Below, one piece after another: positions 1 to 7,002 of a DNA stretch of 11,699 nucleotides. The notes beneath the pieces are model-generated. The model ran no database searches. It was given only the letters and a program-made list of their open reading frames with translations, and was not told the DNA's origin. The position numbers were made by a program, and so were the translations under genes. Position 1 is the first letter of the stretch; every line of letters starts with the position of its first letter. Source of the stretch: CAYPZL01 sp964415045 (lineage in GTDB: Bacteria > Planctomycetota > Phycisphaerae > Sedimentisphaerales > Anaerobacaceae); assembly GCA_964415045.1 (NCBI GenBank), contig CAYPZL010000177.1:1-11699 (forward strand), in the 5' to 3' direction.

Positions 1-44
1 GTCCTCAACCATACCAGAGAACGCGACCGGAGGCAGCCTTTCAT
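1..44 (-). CDS. possible 5' end of a further gene (partial, runs off left edge)
   Basis: An ATG at 44-42 opens a frame that stays open to the window edge and reads MKGCLRSRSLVWLR. It starts 4 bp after the TAA of the upstream gene, as expected for a tightly coupled next gene, and the basic residues would suit the start of a signal peptide. The only ribosome-binding candidate is a weak GAGCGG inside the end of the previous gene. Fourteen codons are too few to establish coding, so this is only a possibility. Confidence 0.25.
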   Translation of the reverse strand, partial: MKGCLRSRSLVWLR

Positions 45-48
45 GGGA

Positions 49-1476
49 TTACCGCTCGCGCACGATAGCGGCGACCCAGGGACCGCTGCCGGGAGCGGCA
101 ATGGTTTCGGTTCTTCCGCCGGTCAGGCGGCTTTCGGCTCCCCAGTCACCGCTGGCGATGTCCACCCAGCGTAGGCGAAACGGGCCGCGATGGCCTTTCA
201 GATTCAGACGAACGGAGCCCCCGTCCGTGAAGTAGAGGACGTACTGCCGCCCCGGCCGGGCCGCGAGGTACGCTTCGTCCGTCTCCCGCTCCTCGAGGAG
301 ATCCATGCGCGGCTCCACGTCCCAGAATTTGACCAGGCTCTCGACCTTTCGCGCCGCGCGTATGCAGGCTTTTGCCACCTCATTGAGGCCGATTCCGCCA
401 CCGGGACGATGAAAACGACACGAGGCCGAGCCCGCGATCAGGTTCCTCCAGAACCGCTCCACGCCGTCAACCGGCGTCCCGGAGCCCCACTTGGTCTGGC
501 CGTCGGAATAGATCTTGGTGTGGTTGAGCGGGCGGGGGTGTCTTTTGGCCTGCTGCACGATCCAGATCACGTTGTTCCAGTGTCCCTCGTTGAACGTTCT
601 GCTGTTGACCTGAGAGATGTCGATGAAGTCATAGTGCTCGGGATCGCCCAGCGCCTGTTTCAGCTTGCCCGAAGATTGCGGCTTCCAGACATCGTCGAAC
701 ATGTCCGTCACACACACCTCGACGCCCTTCTCGGCGGCCTTGTCCACAATGAACTTCATCCAGTAGCGTCCCCACTGCGGCGCGGTCGAGGTCTCATTGT
801 TCATGCAGTACAGGACGTTGCTGTAACGCAAGCTGTACGAGAGCATGTGGGCGACGAATCTCTCCTGGTGTCGCCGGACCACGTCATACTGCTTCTTGTA
901 GCCGGCCATCCCCGGGATAGTGTGGAAGAACGGCTGTCTGTCGCGCCAGGCGGGAGCGGGATACTTCTCCGCCAGGCCGGTCTGGGCATTCGTATAGTTG
1001 ACGTTGTTCCCGGGCCGCCAGGGACTGCTCTGCCAGTGCTCCTGCGAGAAGTCGAATCGATCCCAGACCTCGATCTGCATGATGATGTCTCTTTCGCGGC
1101 ACCAGCGGAGGCAATTGGCGAACCGGTCCCAATAGACGGGGTTCCACCGATCCAGATCGAATTTGCCGTCTTCCAGCCGCAGATGCGCCTTCAGGTCCAG
1201 CCCCTCCCGCTGACTCATCGTGTTCCTGACATAGTTGCCACCGACGGCCGCGATCTCGTCCAAATGGTCTTTCAGGTCTTCCAGAAGAAAGATGTGATCG
1301 GTCTCGCTTCCGCCCAGGAGCAAAACGGGCTTGCCCTTATACTGCCAATAGCGCGGATCCCGCTCGTACGGCCGGATTCGGTCGCCGTCCCCCTCGGCAG
1401 CCGGTGACACCACGGCCGAGAAGAAAACCAGAAAAATCGCTACAACAATCGGCATGCACACGATTCGTCTGAACAT
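49..1476 (-). CDS. secreted DUF4038-like (beta/alpha)-barrel protein with collagen-binding-like C-terminal domain
   Basis: This 475-residue exported protein probably acts on an extracellular glycan. The ATG at 1476 is chosen because AAAGGG lies 8 nt upstream and a signal peptide follows directly (hydrophobic IVVAIFLVFFSAVV, likely cleavage after SPAA, residue 27); an upstream in-frame TTG at 1515 would only add a non-signal stretch. Residues about 35-380 look like a glycosidase barrel. YKGKPVLLLGG and IEVWDRFDF resemble early strands, and NNETS (N227, E228) resembles the strand-4 Asn-Glu acid/base position of GH-A type enzymes. Residues about 385-475 (YVLYFTDGGSVRLNL, then FRLRWVDIASGDWG) resemble the Collagen_bind_2 domain that follows DUF4038 barrels in Planctomycetota and Bacteroidota. 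The strand-7 nucleophile is unclear: the matching stretch KIYSDGQ offers an Asp rather than a Glu. It is last in the run of close-packed genes, 39 bp after the GH99-like gene. Family is inferred from pattern only; substrate unknown. Confidence 0.85.
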   Translation of the reverse strand: MFRRIVCMPIVVAIFLVFFSAVVSPAAEGDGDRIRPYERDPRYWQYKGKPVLLLGGSETDHIFLLEDLKDHLDEIAAVGGNYVRNTMSQREGLDLKAHLRLEDGKFDLDRWNPVYWDRFANCLRWCRERDIIMQIEVWDRFDFSQEHWQSSPWRPGNNVNYTNAQTGLAEKYPAPAWRDRQPFFHTIPGMAGYKKQYDVVRRHQERFVAHMLSYSLRYSNVLYCMNNETSTAPQWGRYWMKFIVDKAAEKGVEVCVTDMFDDVWKPQSSGKLKQALGDPEHYDFIDISQVNSRTFNEGHWNNVIWIVQQAKRHPRPLNHTKIYSDGQTKWGSGTPVDGVERFWRNLIAGSASCRFHRPGGGIGLNEVAKACIRAARKVESLVKFWDVEPRMDLLEERETDEAYLAARPGRQYVLYFTDGGSVRLNLKGHRGPFRLRWVDIASGDWGAESRLTGGRTETIAAPGSGPWVAAIVRER

Positions 1477-1515
1477 AGGTTTTTCCCTTTCGCCAACAGA
1501 ATTCGCTCGATGCAA

Positions 1516-3279
1516 TCACCGGCCGAGGTGGTCGGTTACGAAAGTGAACAGGTCGTAGAGCAACGGCTCGGCGTGAGGGCCGTTGAACAGCTCGAACCAG
1601 GCATAGGCGACGCGCCCGCCGTCCCCCAGGGTCGCGCAGGCGACGGCATCGCCAAGGTAGTCCCCCCGGTCGCGCAGTTGCAGCAGAGGGACGCAGTTCT
1701 TTTGATCTCGGGCGAAGAAGGCGCGCCAGCGAAGATCGCCGGCGTTGGGGAACTCGAAGCGCACCGGCACGTGGGGCAGCCGGTGCTGGGGCTGGACGAA
1801 AGCCAGCTCCGCCCCCTCGGGCGGCTGCTCCCATCCCATGCGAAGCGTCAGGCCGAAGCGGTGGCTCTGGTTCACCACCTCGCCACTCTCGTCGTAATAG
1901 AAGGGCCAGGGCCGGGAAGGCAAGGCCATCAGAAAGCCGCCCTGCTGCAAGTAGCGCTGAAGCGCCGCATCGACGTCGCCCTGCTGGCGCACCGTGCGGC
2001 GGTAATGCTCGCCCGCGCAGTAGAGCAGAATCGGATATCGCGCGGCAGTCAGATTCCCCGCCGCCAGGCTCTCCCACGTGAGGACCTCGGGTTTGACGCC
2101 CATCTCGATCAGCCACCAGAAGGCCATCGATTCGGCGCCAGGCAGAACGCCGATTCGGAGTCGTTGCAGCTTCCGGCGCAGAAGGCTTATGTCTTTTTCG
2201 GATAAAGCCGGCGCGAGAGACGGCGCATGGTCCATCCGCGGCGTCGATTTGAAGCGGGCGGCGTACCGCGCGGTAAGCTCGAGGTACTGGTCCCCATACT
2301 CGACGGACGGCTCGATCTCGCTGCCTTCGTGCCACTCGTTGAAGCTCGTGATCAGGACCCAGTGCGGGTCGGCGGCGATGGCGCGCTCCCACTGAATGCG
2401 GTACGACCGCCCGTCGTATCGCTCGACCGCCAGGCCGGGCGTGCGAATCTTCGTGTCGTCGTAGCCTGGAATGACCGTGATCGTGCTGATCTTGCCGGCG
2501 CGGTCGGCCAGCTCGACCCATTTCGGGTACGTGCCGGATGTCCAGGTCTCCACCTCGGCCGGAGCGAGGTCGCGCAGCGAACCGGCGGTGTTGTACGTAT
2601 GGACCCCGTCGAAGACGCGCGCCGACCCGTAGCTGAACTGATCGCCGATGGCGGTGACGCCACCCTTGTGCGTCGCCTTGATCGTGCCGACGGCTTCGAG
2701 CCAGCCGGCAAGGCCCAGCTCGCCGACCGCCCGGCCGTAGATGAAGACCACGGGGCTGCCGTCGACTTTGAGATACGCTCGGTGGCCGCCGTACTTGCGG
2801 AGCACCTCGATAATGTCCCGGGCAGCGGTCTCGGGCGTCTGCGGGCGGGGTGTCGTCTCATAATAGATGCAGGCCCGCAGGCCGTGACGCTCGCACGCAT
2901 CGAGGATTTTGTCCATGGCCCGGTCGGCGTACTCGCCGTGGCCCCACCAGCTTACGATCAGCGTGTCCACGTGAGCGGCCTTCGCCCAGAGACAATGCTT
3001 GTTGATGACCTCGGTGTCGTGGGAATCGTAGGCGCCCAGCACCGGGTAGTGGGTGCTGGCGGCGATGTCCTTGGTGTCGGCGTCGATACGGCCCCAGTGG
3101 ACCGTTCGGCCCGCCCCGCCGGGACCGTCGGCCGTCCCGTACCACGGGTAGTAGAACGCCATGACCCGACGCTGGATTGCCGGGTGACGCTCGGCTTGTG
3201 CGCGGGCAGCGCCGGGAAAAAGTGTCGCGACAGCGATGCCGGCCATGATGAGGAAGAACGTACGCATTTTTCTGTTCAT
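1516..3279 (-). CDS. secreted GH99-like glycoside hydrolase with C-terminal amidotransferase-like domain
   Basis: The 587-residue protein has a signal peptide (FFLIMAGIAVATLF, ending ARAQA near residue 29). The ATG at 3279 is preferred; a second ATG at 3267 is possible and a TTG at 3297 is less likely. No strong Shine-Dalgarno site is present (GGAT only). Residues about 38-345 form a GH99/GH71-type barrel: AFYYPWYG near 41-48, HYPVLGAYDSHD, VSWWG, then SFNEWHEGSEIEP. In known GH99 endo-alpha-1,2-mannosidases and mannanases the two Glu of EWHE act in catalysis through a 1,2-anhydro sugar intermediate; here they are E315 and E318. Residues about 370-587 are a second domain (RIGVLPGAESMAFWWL, then YPILLYCAGEHY, then YLQQGGFLMALP), resembling class I glutamine-amidotransferase-like or DUF4350-like alpha/beta folds without an obvious catalytic Cys. 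It lies 24 bp after the preceding gene. GH99-clan membership is fairly sure; alpha-mannoside specificity is only inferred. Confidence 0.9.
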   Translation of the reverse strand: MNRKMRTFFLIMAGIAVATLFPGAARAQAERHPAIQRRVMAFYYPWYGTADGPGGAGRTVHWGRIDADTKDIAASTHYPVLGAYDSHDTEVINKHCLWAKAAHVDTLIVSWWGHGEYADRAMDKILDACERHGLRACIYYETTPRPQTPETAARDIIEVLRKYGGHRAYLKVDGSPVVFIYGRAVGELGLAGWLEAVGTIKATHKGGVTAIGDQFSYGSARVFDGVHTYNTAGSLRDLAPAEVETWTSGTYPKWVELADRAGKISTITVIPGYDDTKIRTPGLAVERYDGRSYRIQWERAIAADPHWVLITSFNEWHEGSEIEPSVEYGDQYLELTARYAARFKSTPRMDHAPSLAPALSEKDISLLRRKLQRLRIGVLPGAESMAFWWLIEMGVKPEVLTWESLAAGNLTAARYPILLYCAGEHYRRTVRQQGDVDAALQRYLQQGGFLMALPSRPWPFYYDESGEVVNQSHRFGLTLRMGWEQPPEGAELAFVQPQHRLPHVPVRFEFPNAGDLRWRAFFARDQKNCVPLLQLRDRGDYLGDAVACATLGDGGRVAYAWFELFNGPHAEPLLYDLFTFVTDHLGR

Positions 3280-3303
3280 GGGTGCTATCCGTACCAAAGG
3301 TCG

Positions 3304-4914
3304 TTAATGAGTCAGCGCCACAAGCGTTCGCGGCCCGATCTTCTTGAAGTCGATTCTGCCCGCCTCGCAGGAAAACTCGGCCGCAGCGTCGGCGGGAAGA
3401 ACGAGAGCCTTGCGCGCATTGACGGGCTTGGCGAATTCCAACGAAGCCGCGACCGGCTCATCGTTGAAATTCTCGACGACAACGCAGTCTTCGCCGATCA
3501 GGTACAGCGCAACCTTGTTCGGTGCATCGAACCGAACTCCGAACGGCGCGAGCATCTTGTCGCGGATGGGCTTGAGCTCGCGCCGGGTCAGTTCCAGCAA
3601 ACTCCGGGGATTGCCCTTGACCTCCAGCACGAGCAGGTTCTCGTCGTCCGTGACGGCAGTCGCAAGTCGAGAGGCAAGACCGTCCGTGACGAGAACCGGC
3701 CTGTCGGCCGCGAGCATCCGTGCGAGCTTCGTCTGGAGTCGCGAATCCTTCAGCGCGTGGACCGGCAGAAACGCGGCGGGCACCGCGGCGTCGATCTGCG
3801 CCGTCGGCACCAGCGGCAAACCCAGCATGCCCACGAAATCGTAAACGTACTGCTCGTTGTACGCGTCGCTGTTAGGCGGCTTCGGTGCGTCGATTCCCTT
3901 GAGCGGCTTGTCACGCACGAGCTTCGCCAGTTGGAACAGGCCGGGGATCTCCGTGCGAAGCTTCTCCACGTTGGCCGGCCCCGTCTCTCGGAGCAGCGAA
4001 CCGTAACAGAACAGCAGCATCTCCCTGGCGTCGGCCAGCACCGTCTGCCGCGCCTGCTCGACGTACGTCTGCTCGTGCGTCCCGTACGGATCGAACCAGC
4101 CGCCGCCGGTCTTGTCGCCGCCGATGGCGCCCAGCCAGCGCATGATGTAGTAGGCCTCGTACTGTGCCTTCCTGCCCCAGCGCTCGTTGTCCGGATCGCG
4201 CGTCTCGGTTCCGACCCAGATCCTGTCGAAATCGGCCGTCTGCTGCACGACCTCGTACCCGCGATTGTGGAAGTTGTCGTACCACTGCGGATACTTGATG
4301 ATGATCTTGACGTCGGGATTGACTTTCCGGGCCGGTTCGAGGACGCGCTGCCGGCTCACGCGGGTCATAAGCTCGCAACGATACTCGGCCCAGCTCCGCT
4401 CGCCCCGGGCCTGTTGGCATGGCTCGCACTCGCAGTCGGTGAACCAGAAATCGTCGATCATGATCTCGTCGAAGATCGACGCGGTATACTCGAAGATCTC
4501 CTGGGTCCGCTTCTGCGTGGGCTCGTCGGTATAGCAGGCGATGATCTTCCAGCGCGTGGATTTCTTGGCGATGTTGGTCGGTGTGACGCATCCGGAGACG
4601 TCGAAGCCCGCCTGCTCGAACCGCGCTTTGGCGTTCTCCAGCACCTCTCGCGGCGCGGTGTAGCCGTCACGAAACGTCTCGATGAACACGTGCGTCACGC
4701 CGGTCTTCCTGCACCAATCGATGGCGTCCTTGAGCCCCTCCTCGCTCGACAGATACGCACGCACGTTCTGCGCGGTAAACAGCGTCGAGATTGTCAAAAG
4801 CTCCTTGTTCTGACGGGCCAGTTCCCACAACGCCTGACCCCGGCCGAGAGGCGTGACAGAGGAGACAACGACGATTGCCAGCACAATGATCTTCGTCCGA
4901 TTCGCTCGGTTCAT
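3304..4914 (-). CDS. secreted (beta/alpha)-barrel-like protein of unknown family, CxCxxC motif
   Basis: I do not recognise a named family for this 536-residue protein. The start is secure: ATG at 4914 with AAGGAGG (4920-4926) 5 nt upstream. A signal peptide covers residues 1-27 (IIVLAIVVVSSVTPLGRGQA). Residues about 38-310 have glycosidase-barrel rhythm: GVTHVFIETF, then FDEIMIDDFWFTD (144-160 region), VKIIIKYPQWYDN and FDRIWVGTETRD. A DDFWF stretch followed by Cys-rich residues is seen in several uncharacterised glycosidase-like barrels; here it is C161-x-C163-x-x-C166 just after D154/D155. Residues about 400-536 look like a small alpha/beta segment (RPVLVTDGLASRLA) plus a beta-sandwich (VALYLIGEDCVVVENFNDEPVAASLEF split over 468-494), as in the accessory domains of glycosidases. 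It follows the thiamine gene by 28 bp and precedes the GH99-like gene by 24 bp, so co-transcription is likely. Confidence 0.85.
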   Translation of the reverse strand: MNRANRTKIIVLAIVVVSSVTPLGRGQALWELARQNKELLTISTLFTAQNVRAYLSSEEGLKDAIDWCRKTGVTHVFIETFRDGYTAPREVLENAKARFEQAGFDVSGCVTPTNIAKKSTRWKIIACYTDEPTQKRTQEIFEYTASIFDEIMIDDFWFTDCECEPCQQARGERSWAEYRCELMTRVSRQRVLEPARKVNPDVKIIIKYPQWYDNFHNRGYEVVQQTADFDRIWVGTETRDPDNERWGRKAQYEAYYIMRWLGAIGGDKTGGGWFDPYGTHEQTYVEQARQTVLADAREMLLFCYGSLLRETGPANVEKLRTEIPGLFQLAKLVRDKPLKGIDAPKPPNSDAYNEQYVYDFVGMLGLPLVPTAQIDAAVPAAFLPVHALKDSRLQTKLARMLAADRPVLVTDGLASRLATAVTDDENLLVLEVKGNPRSLLELTRRELKPIRDKMLAPFGVRFDAPNKVALYLIGEDCVVVENFNDEPVAASLEFAKPVNARKALVLPADAAAEFSCEAGRIDFKKIGPRTLVALTH

Positions 4915-4919
4915 GCCTT

Positions 4920-4926
4920 CCTCCTT
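4920..4926 (-). promoter_or_regulatory. strong ribosome binding site of the barrel-protein gene
   Basis: On the minus strand the sequence reads AAGGAGG, 5 nt before the ATG at 4914. It is one of the two best Shine-Dalgarno sites in the window and fixes that start. It also suggests independent translation initiation even if the gene is read through from the upstream thiamine gene. Confidence 0.8.
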
Positions 4927-4942
4927 CCTGGGAAGCCGATGA

Positions 4943-5995
4943 TCAATCTTCGGTCAGGGTGACGAGCTTCTCTTTGAGCGTGCGACACGCCTGGGTCGGA
5001 TCGGATGATTCGGTAACGGCCGCACAGACGGCAACGCGCCGCGCGCCGGCTGCGATGACCTGGGCAACATTGTCGGCGGTGATGCCGCCGATGGCGACGT
5101 GGCTGATGCCCGTACCGGCCAGCTTCTCCAGACCCTGCGCAACGTAGGCCGGGCCCGCGACCTCCAGCGCCGACTTGGTCCCCGTCGCGAAGACCGGCCC
5201 CAGGCTCACGTATGTGGGCAACGCCTGACAGGCCTCCTCCAGCTCTTTTTCGTCGTGCGTGCTCTTGCCGACAATCAGCGGCGTCAACTGGAGCCGCCGG
5301 GCCTGTGCGACGGGCAAGTCGTTTTGCCCCAAATGGACGCCGTCGGCCCCGGCCGCGATGCCGATGTCACAACGGTCGTTGATGATGCTCAACGTCCCCA
5401 GCTCCCGGCAGATATCGACGAACTCGACCGCCACCGCATAGAACCGGTCGTCCGGCATGCTCTTGGCCCGCAACTGGATGCAATCGGCCCCGCCGGCGGC
5501 GCACCGGCTCGTCAGCGAAAGGATCTCGCCCGGCAGGTCGCTGGTGATCATCACGTAGAGCCGGACCCGGTTGAACCGCTCGACCGGCTCGGCAAACAGC
5601 GCGATGTCCTTCTCCAGCGTGTAGGCCCGGTAGCGAAGCTGCTCGATGGACTTCGCGACGGCGCCGTTTTCGGTCTGAATCGTTTCCGCCAGGGCCCGCA
5701 GCGCCTCGGTCAGCCGCTTGGCGCCGGCCGTGAAGCAGTCCTTCAACGTGACGCGTTCGAGCTGGCCCTCGACCTTCTGCCCCACGCCGACGTCGCCCAG
5801 CGTGTCCCGGCCGGCCAGGAGACGTCCCGCGTCCAGCCGGCCGATGGTTGTGGACAACTCGTGGCGAAGCTGCTTGGCCCGCTCGCTCAACGATGCGCAG
5901 TTCAAAACAAACCGGCAGTACTCCTCCACCACCCGAATGGCCTCGCGGGCCCGGTTGAAATTCGCATCGATGATCCTGTACGCAGATCTCTCCAT
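4943..5995 (-). CDS. thiE: bifunctional HMP-phosphate kinase-like / thiamine-phosphate synthase (ThiD2-ThiE fusion)
   Basis: This 350-residue cytoplasmic enzyme joins HMP pyrophosphate and the thiazole phosphate to give thiamine monophosphate. Residues about 5-130 match the ThiD2 domain (YRIIDANFNRAREAIRVVEEY at the start), described as a strictly HMP-phosphate kinase usually fused to ThiE. Residues about 143-345 are ThiE: QLRAK (174-178), IINDRCDIG and GVHLGQNDLP (205-228), GKSTH (243-247), GPVFATGTKS (266-275) and AIGGI (301-305), which carry the phosphate-, magnesium- and pyrimidine-binding residues. Length fits the fusion. The ATG at 5995 is chosen because the conserved domain begins right after it; the frame stays open upstream to about 6190 but reads through a repeat region. 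No Shine-Dalgarno site is seen. It is the first gene of the minus-strand run, and its link to the secreted genes may be positional rather than functional. Confidence 0.95.
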   Translation of the reverse strand: MERSAYRIIDANFNRAREAIRVVEEYCRFVLNCASLSERAKQLRHELSTTIGRLDAGRLLAGRDTLGDVGVGQKVEGQLERVTLKDCFTAGAKRLTEALRALAETIQTENGAVAKSIEQLRYRAYTLEKDIALFAEPVERFNRVRLYVMITSDLPGEILSLTSRCAAGGADCIQLRAKSMPDDRFYAVAVEFVDICRELGTLSIINDRCDIGIAAGADGVHLGQNDLPVAQARRLQLTPLIVGKSTHDEKELEEACQALPTYVSLGPVFATGTKSALEVAGPAYVAQGLEKLAGTGISHVAIGGITADNVAQVIAAGARRVAVCAAVTESSDPTQACRTLKEKLVTLTED

Positions 5996-6005
5996 AACAG
6001 CGGCA

Positions 6006-6011
6006 ATTATA
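6006..6011 (-). promoter_or_regulatory. candidate -10 box of thiE (near-leaderless)
   Basis: On the minus strand the sequence is a perfect TATAAT ending 10 nt before the thiE ATG. A start of transcription 6-8 nt downstream would leave a leader of only a few bases, in keeping with the absence of a Shine-Dalgarno site. The -35 is poor: CTGTCG at 18 bp spacing matches TTGACA at three positions. It is a perfect hexamer in GC-rich sequence, but unproven. Confidence 0.45.
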
Positions 6012-6058
6012 CGCCAACCGCCGCCCGCCCGACAGCAAAAACCCCGCGCAGGGGCAGG

Positions 6059-6075
6059 GTGGGTTCTCAACCCAC
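6059..6075. repeat. short perfect inverted repeat (7 bp arms, 3 nt loop)
   Basis: GTGGGTT and AACCCAC flank the loop CTC and would form a compact hairpin in RNA or single-stranded DNA. There is no T-run after it on either strand, so it is not a typical intrinsic terminator. It sits in the spacer upstream of thiE. Similar GTGGGTT/AACCCAC hairpins are, as I recall, scattered in spacers of related genomes, so it may be an interspersed repeat. Confidence 0.5.
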
Positions 6076-6118
6076 GCGACCCCGGGCACGCAGAACCGCT
6101 TTCTGATTGGAGATTGTG

Positions 6119-6166
6119 GATTGCCGATTCGCGCCACCACGGTCCCGCAATCCCCAATCGGCAATC
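6119..6166. repeat. inverted repeat with GATTGCCGATT arms
   Basis: An 11-bp perfect inverted repeat: GATTGCCGATT at 6119-6129 and AATCGGCAATC at 6156-6166, separated by 26 bp. The arms extend imperfectly outward into more GATTG/CAATC words (for example GATTGG and GATTGTGG just left of the first arm), giving a quasi-tandem look. It lies between the terminator at 6181-6218 and the thiE promoter. It resembles a small interspersed intergenic (REP-like) element; copy number cannot be judged from one window. Confidence 0.55.
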
Positions 6167-6180
6167 GGGTCGGTAGGCGC

Positions 6181-6218
6181 AAAAAATCACGGGCCGCGGC
6201 TATTACACCGCGGCCCGT
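6181..6218 (-). terminator. intrinsic terminator of the PEP-CTERM gene pair
   Basis: On the minus strand an 11-bp perfect GC-rich stem (ACGGGCCGCGG paired with CCGCGGCCCGT, 8-nt loop) is followed after GA by six Ts (6186-6181). It lies about 27 bp after the stop codon at 6245 and has the right polarity to end transcription of the two PEP-CTERM genes. It therefore separates them from the thiE run. Confidence 0.88.
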
Positions 6219-6244
6219 CCTTCCAAGGTAAGGGGGGCTTCAGG

Positions 6245-6925
6245 TCAATTTTGTCGGCGGCGTTTGCGGATCAGGGCCAGACCGCCCAGGCCGAGCAACG
6301 CGATGGTCGCCGGTTCCGGCACGGACATGGCGCCGCTGAATCCACCGCTGCCGCTGTAGCCGCCGTCGAGCATGTCGGCGAAGCTGTAGTAGCCCGGGCC
6401 GCTGCCGCCGGTCAGCGAAAGCTCAAAATCGAGCGAGGGTAATTTCAAGTTTTCGAGAATCGCCAGGGCCGCTGATCCCAGAGCGGCACCTTCGTGGGTA
6501 ATGAAGATGTCGGTGACATCCACCTGGAATCCCGTGTACCCGCCGGCTACGGTCCCGATCGTGCCGAGATCGCCCATGCCCAGGGTCCCGGTGAGGTAGG
6601 TCGCGCTGCCGTCGGCGCTCTTGATGGCGATCTGCGAGTCGCCCAGTGGCGTCAGGGTGTAGGGAGCCTCCGGAATGCCGCCGACCTGGAAGGTCGGCAG
6701 ATACACCTGGGCCCCTACCAGGGCGTCGTAGTTGCTGTCGAAGGCGGTGTCGATGACAATGCCCTGATCGAAGCTGAGAACACCGGCGCCGTTGTAGGAC
6801 CACTCGCCGGCCGTATCGGGCCCCGGACCGAATTCGACGACCGTCTGCGGCACCACGGTGAAGGCGAACACCGCCGACGGTACGAGCCCGACAACACACA
6901 CGGCTAAAGTCAGTGATAATTTCAT
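6245..6925 (-). CDS. PEP-CTERM sorting-domain protein (function unknown)
   Basis: This 226-residue exported protein has an N-terminal signal peptide (LSLTLAVCVVGLVPSAVFA, cleavage near residue 21). Its C-terminal PEP-CTERM tail is VPEPAT at 202-207, a hydrophobic segment IALLGLGGLALI, and then RKRRRQN. Such tails direct proteins to an exosortase that removes the tail during export to the cell surface or matrix. The middle part (about 22-200) is rich in Gly, Thr and beta-prone residues with few charges, and I recognise no domain. The ATG at 6925 has AGGAGG 7 nt upstream, so the start is secure. It follows the other PEP-CTERM gene by 77 bp and is closed by the terminator at 6181-6218, so the two probably share a transcript. 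No exosortase gene is in the window. Confidence 0.93.
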   Translation of the reverse strand: MKLSLTLAVCVVGLVPSAVFAFTVVPQTVVEFGPGPDTAGEWSYNGAGVLSFDQGIVIDTAFDSNYDALVGAQVYLPTFQVGGIPEAPYTLTPLGDSQIAIKSADGSATYLTGTLGMGDLGTIGTVAGGYTGFQVDVTDIFITHEGAALGSAALAILENLKLPSLDFELSLTGGSGPGYYSFADMLDGGYSGSGGFSGAMSVPEPATIALLGLGGLALIRKRRRQN

Positions 6926-6932
6926 CTTCTCT

Positions 6933-6938
6933 CCTCCT
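6933..6938 (-). promoter_or_regulatory. strong ribosome binding site of PEP-CTERM gene at 6245-6925
   Basis: AGGAGG on the minus strand, 7 nt before the ATG at 6925. It fixes the start and suggests strong translation, fitting an abundant surface protein. Confidence 0.8.
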
Positions 6939-7002
6939 GTGTCAGCGAATCGGCTTTTCGTTTGATCAGAACCATTTCGCGGGCAACGATCAGGCGATGC
7001 AG

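Noticed and set aside
190..1407. A 405-codon plus-strand frame opposite the DUF4038-like gene
   Set aside because: Antisense shadow with no motif, no convincing ribosome site and no signal peptide, while the minus-strand frame has all of these or a domain.
2227..4962. A 911-codon open frame on the plus strand opposite two minus-strand genes
   Set aside because: It is the antisense of genes with signal peptides, a strong ribosome site and catalytic motifs. Its translation is rich in Arg, Val and Asp with no recognisable domain, a usual by-product of high third-position GC.
5996..6180. TPP riboswitch upstream of thiE
   Set aside because: No THI-box words (CTGAGA with a downstream ACC.GA.C.GG pattern) were seen on the minus strand, and the likely promoter leaves almost no leader.
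5996..6190. N-terminal extension of the ThiD2-ThiE protein by 65 residues
   Set aside because: It would read through both inverted repeats and end at the conserved ThiD2 start. It carries no conserved residues, and the ATG at 5995 directly precedes the domain.
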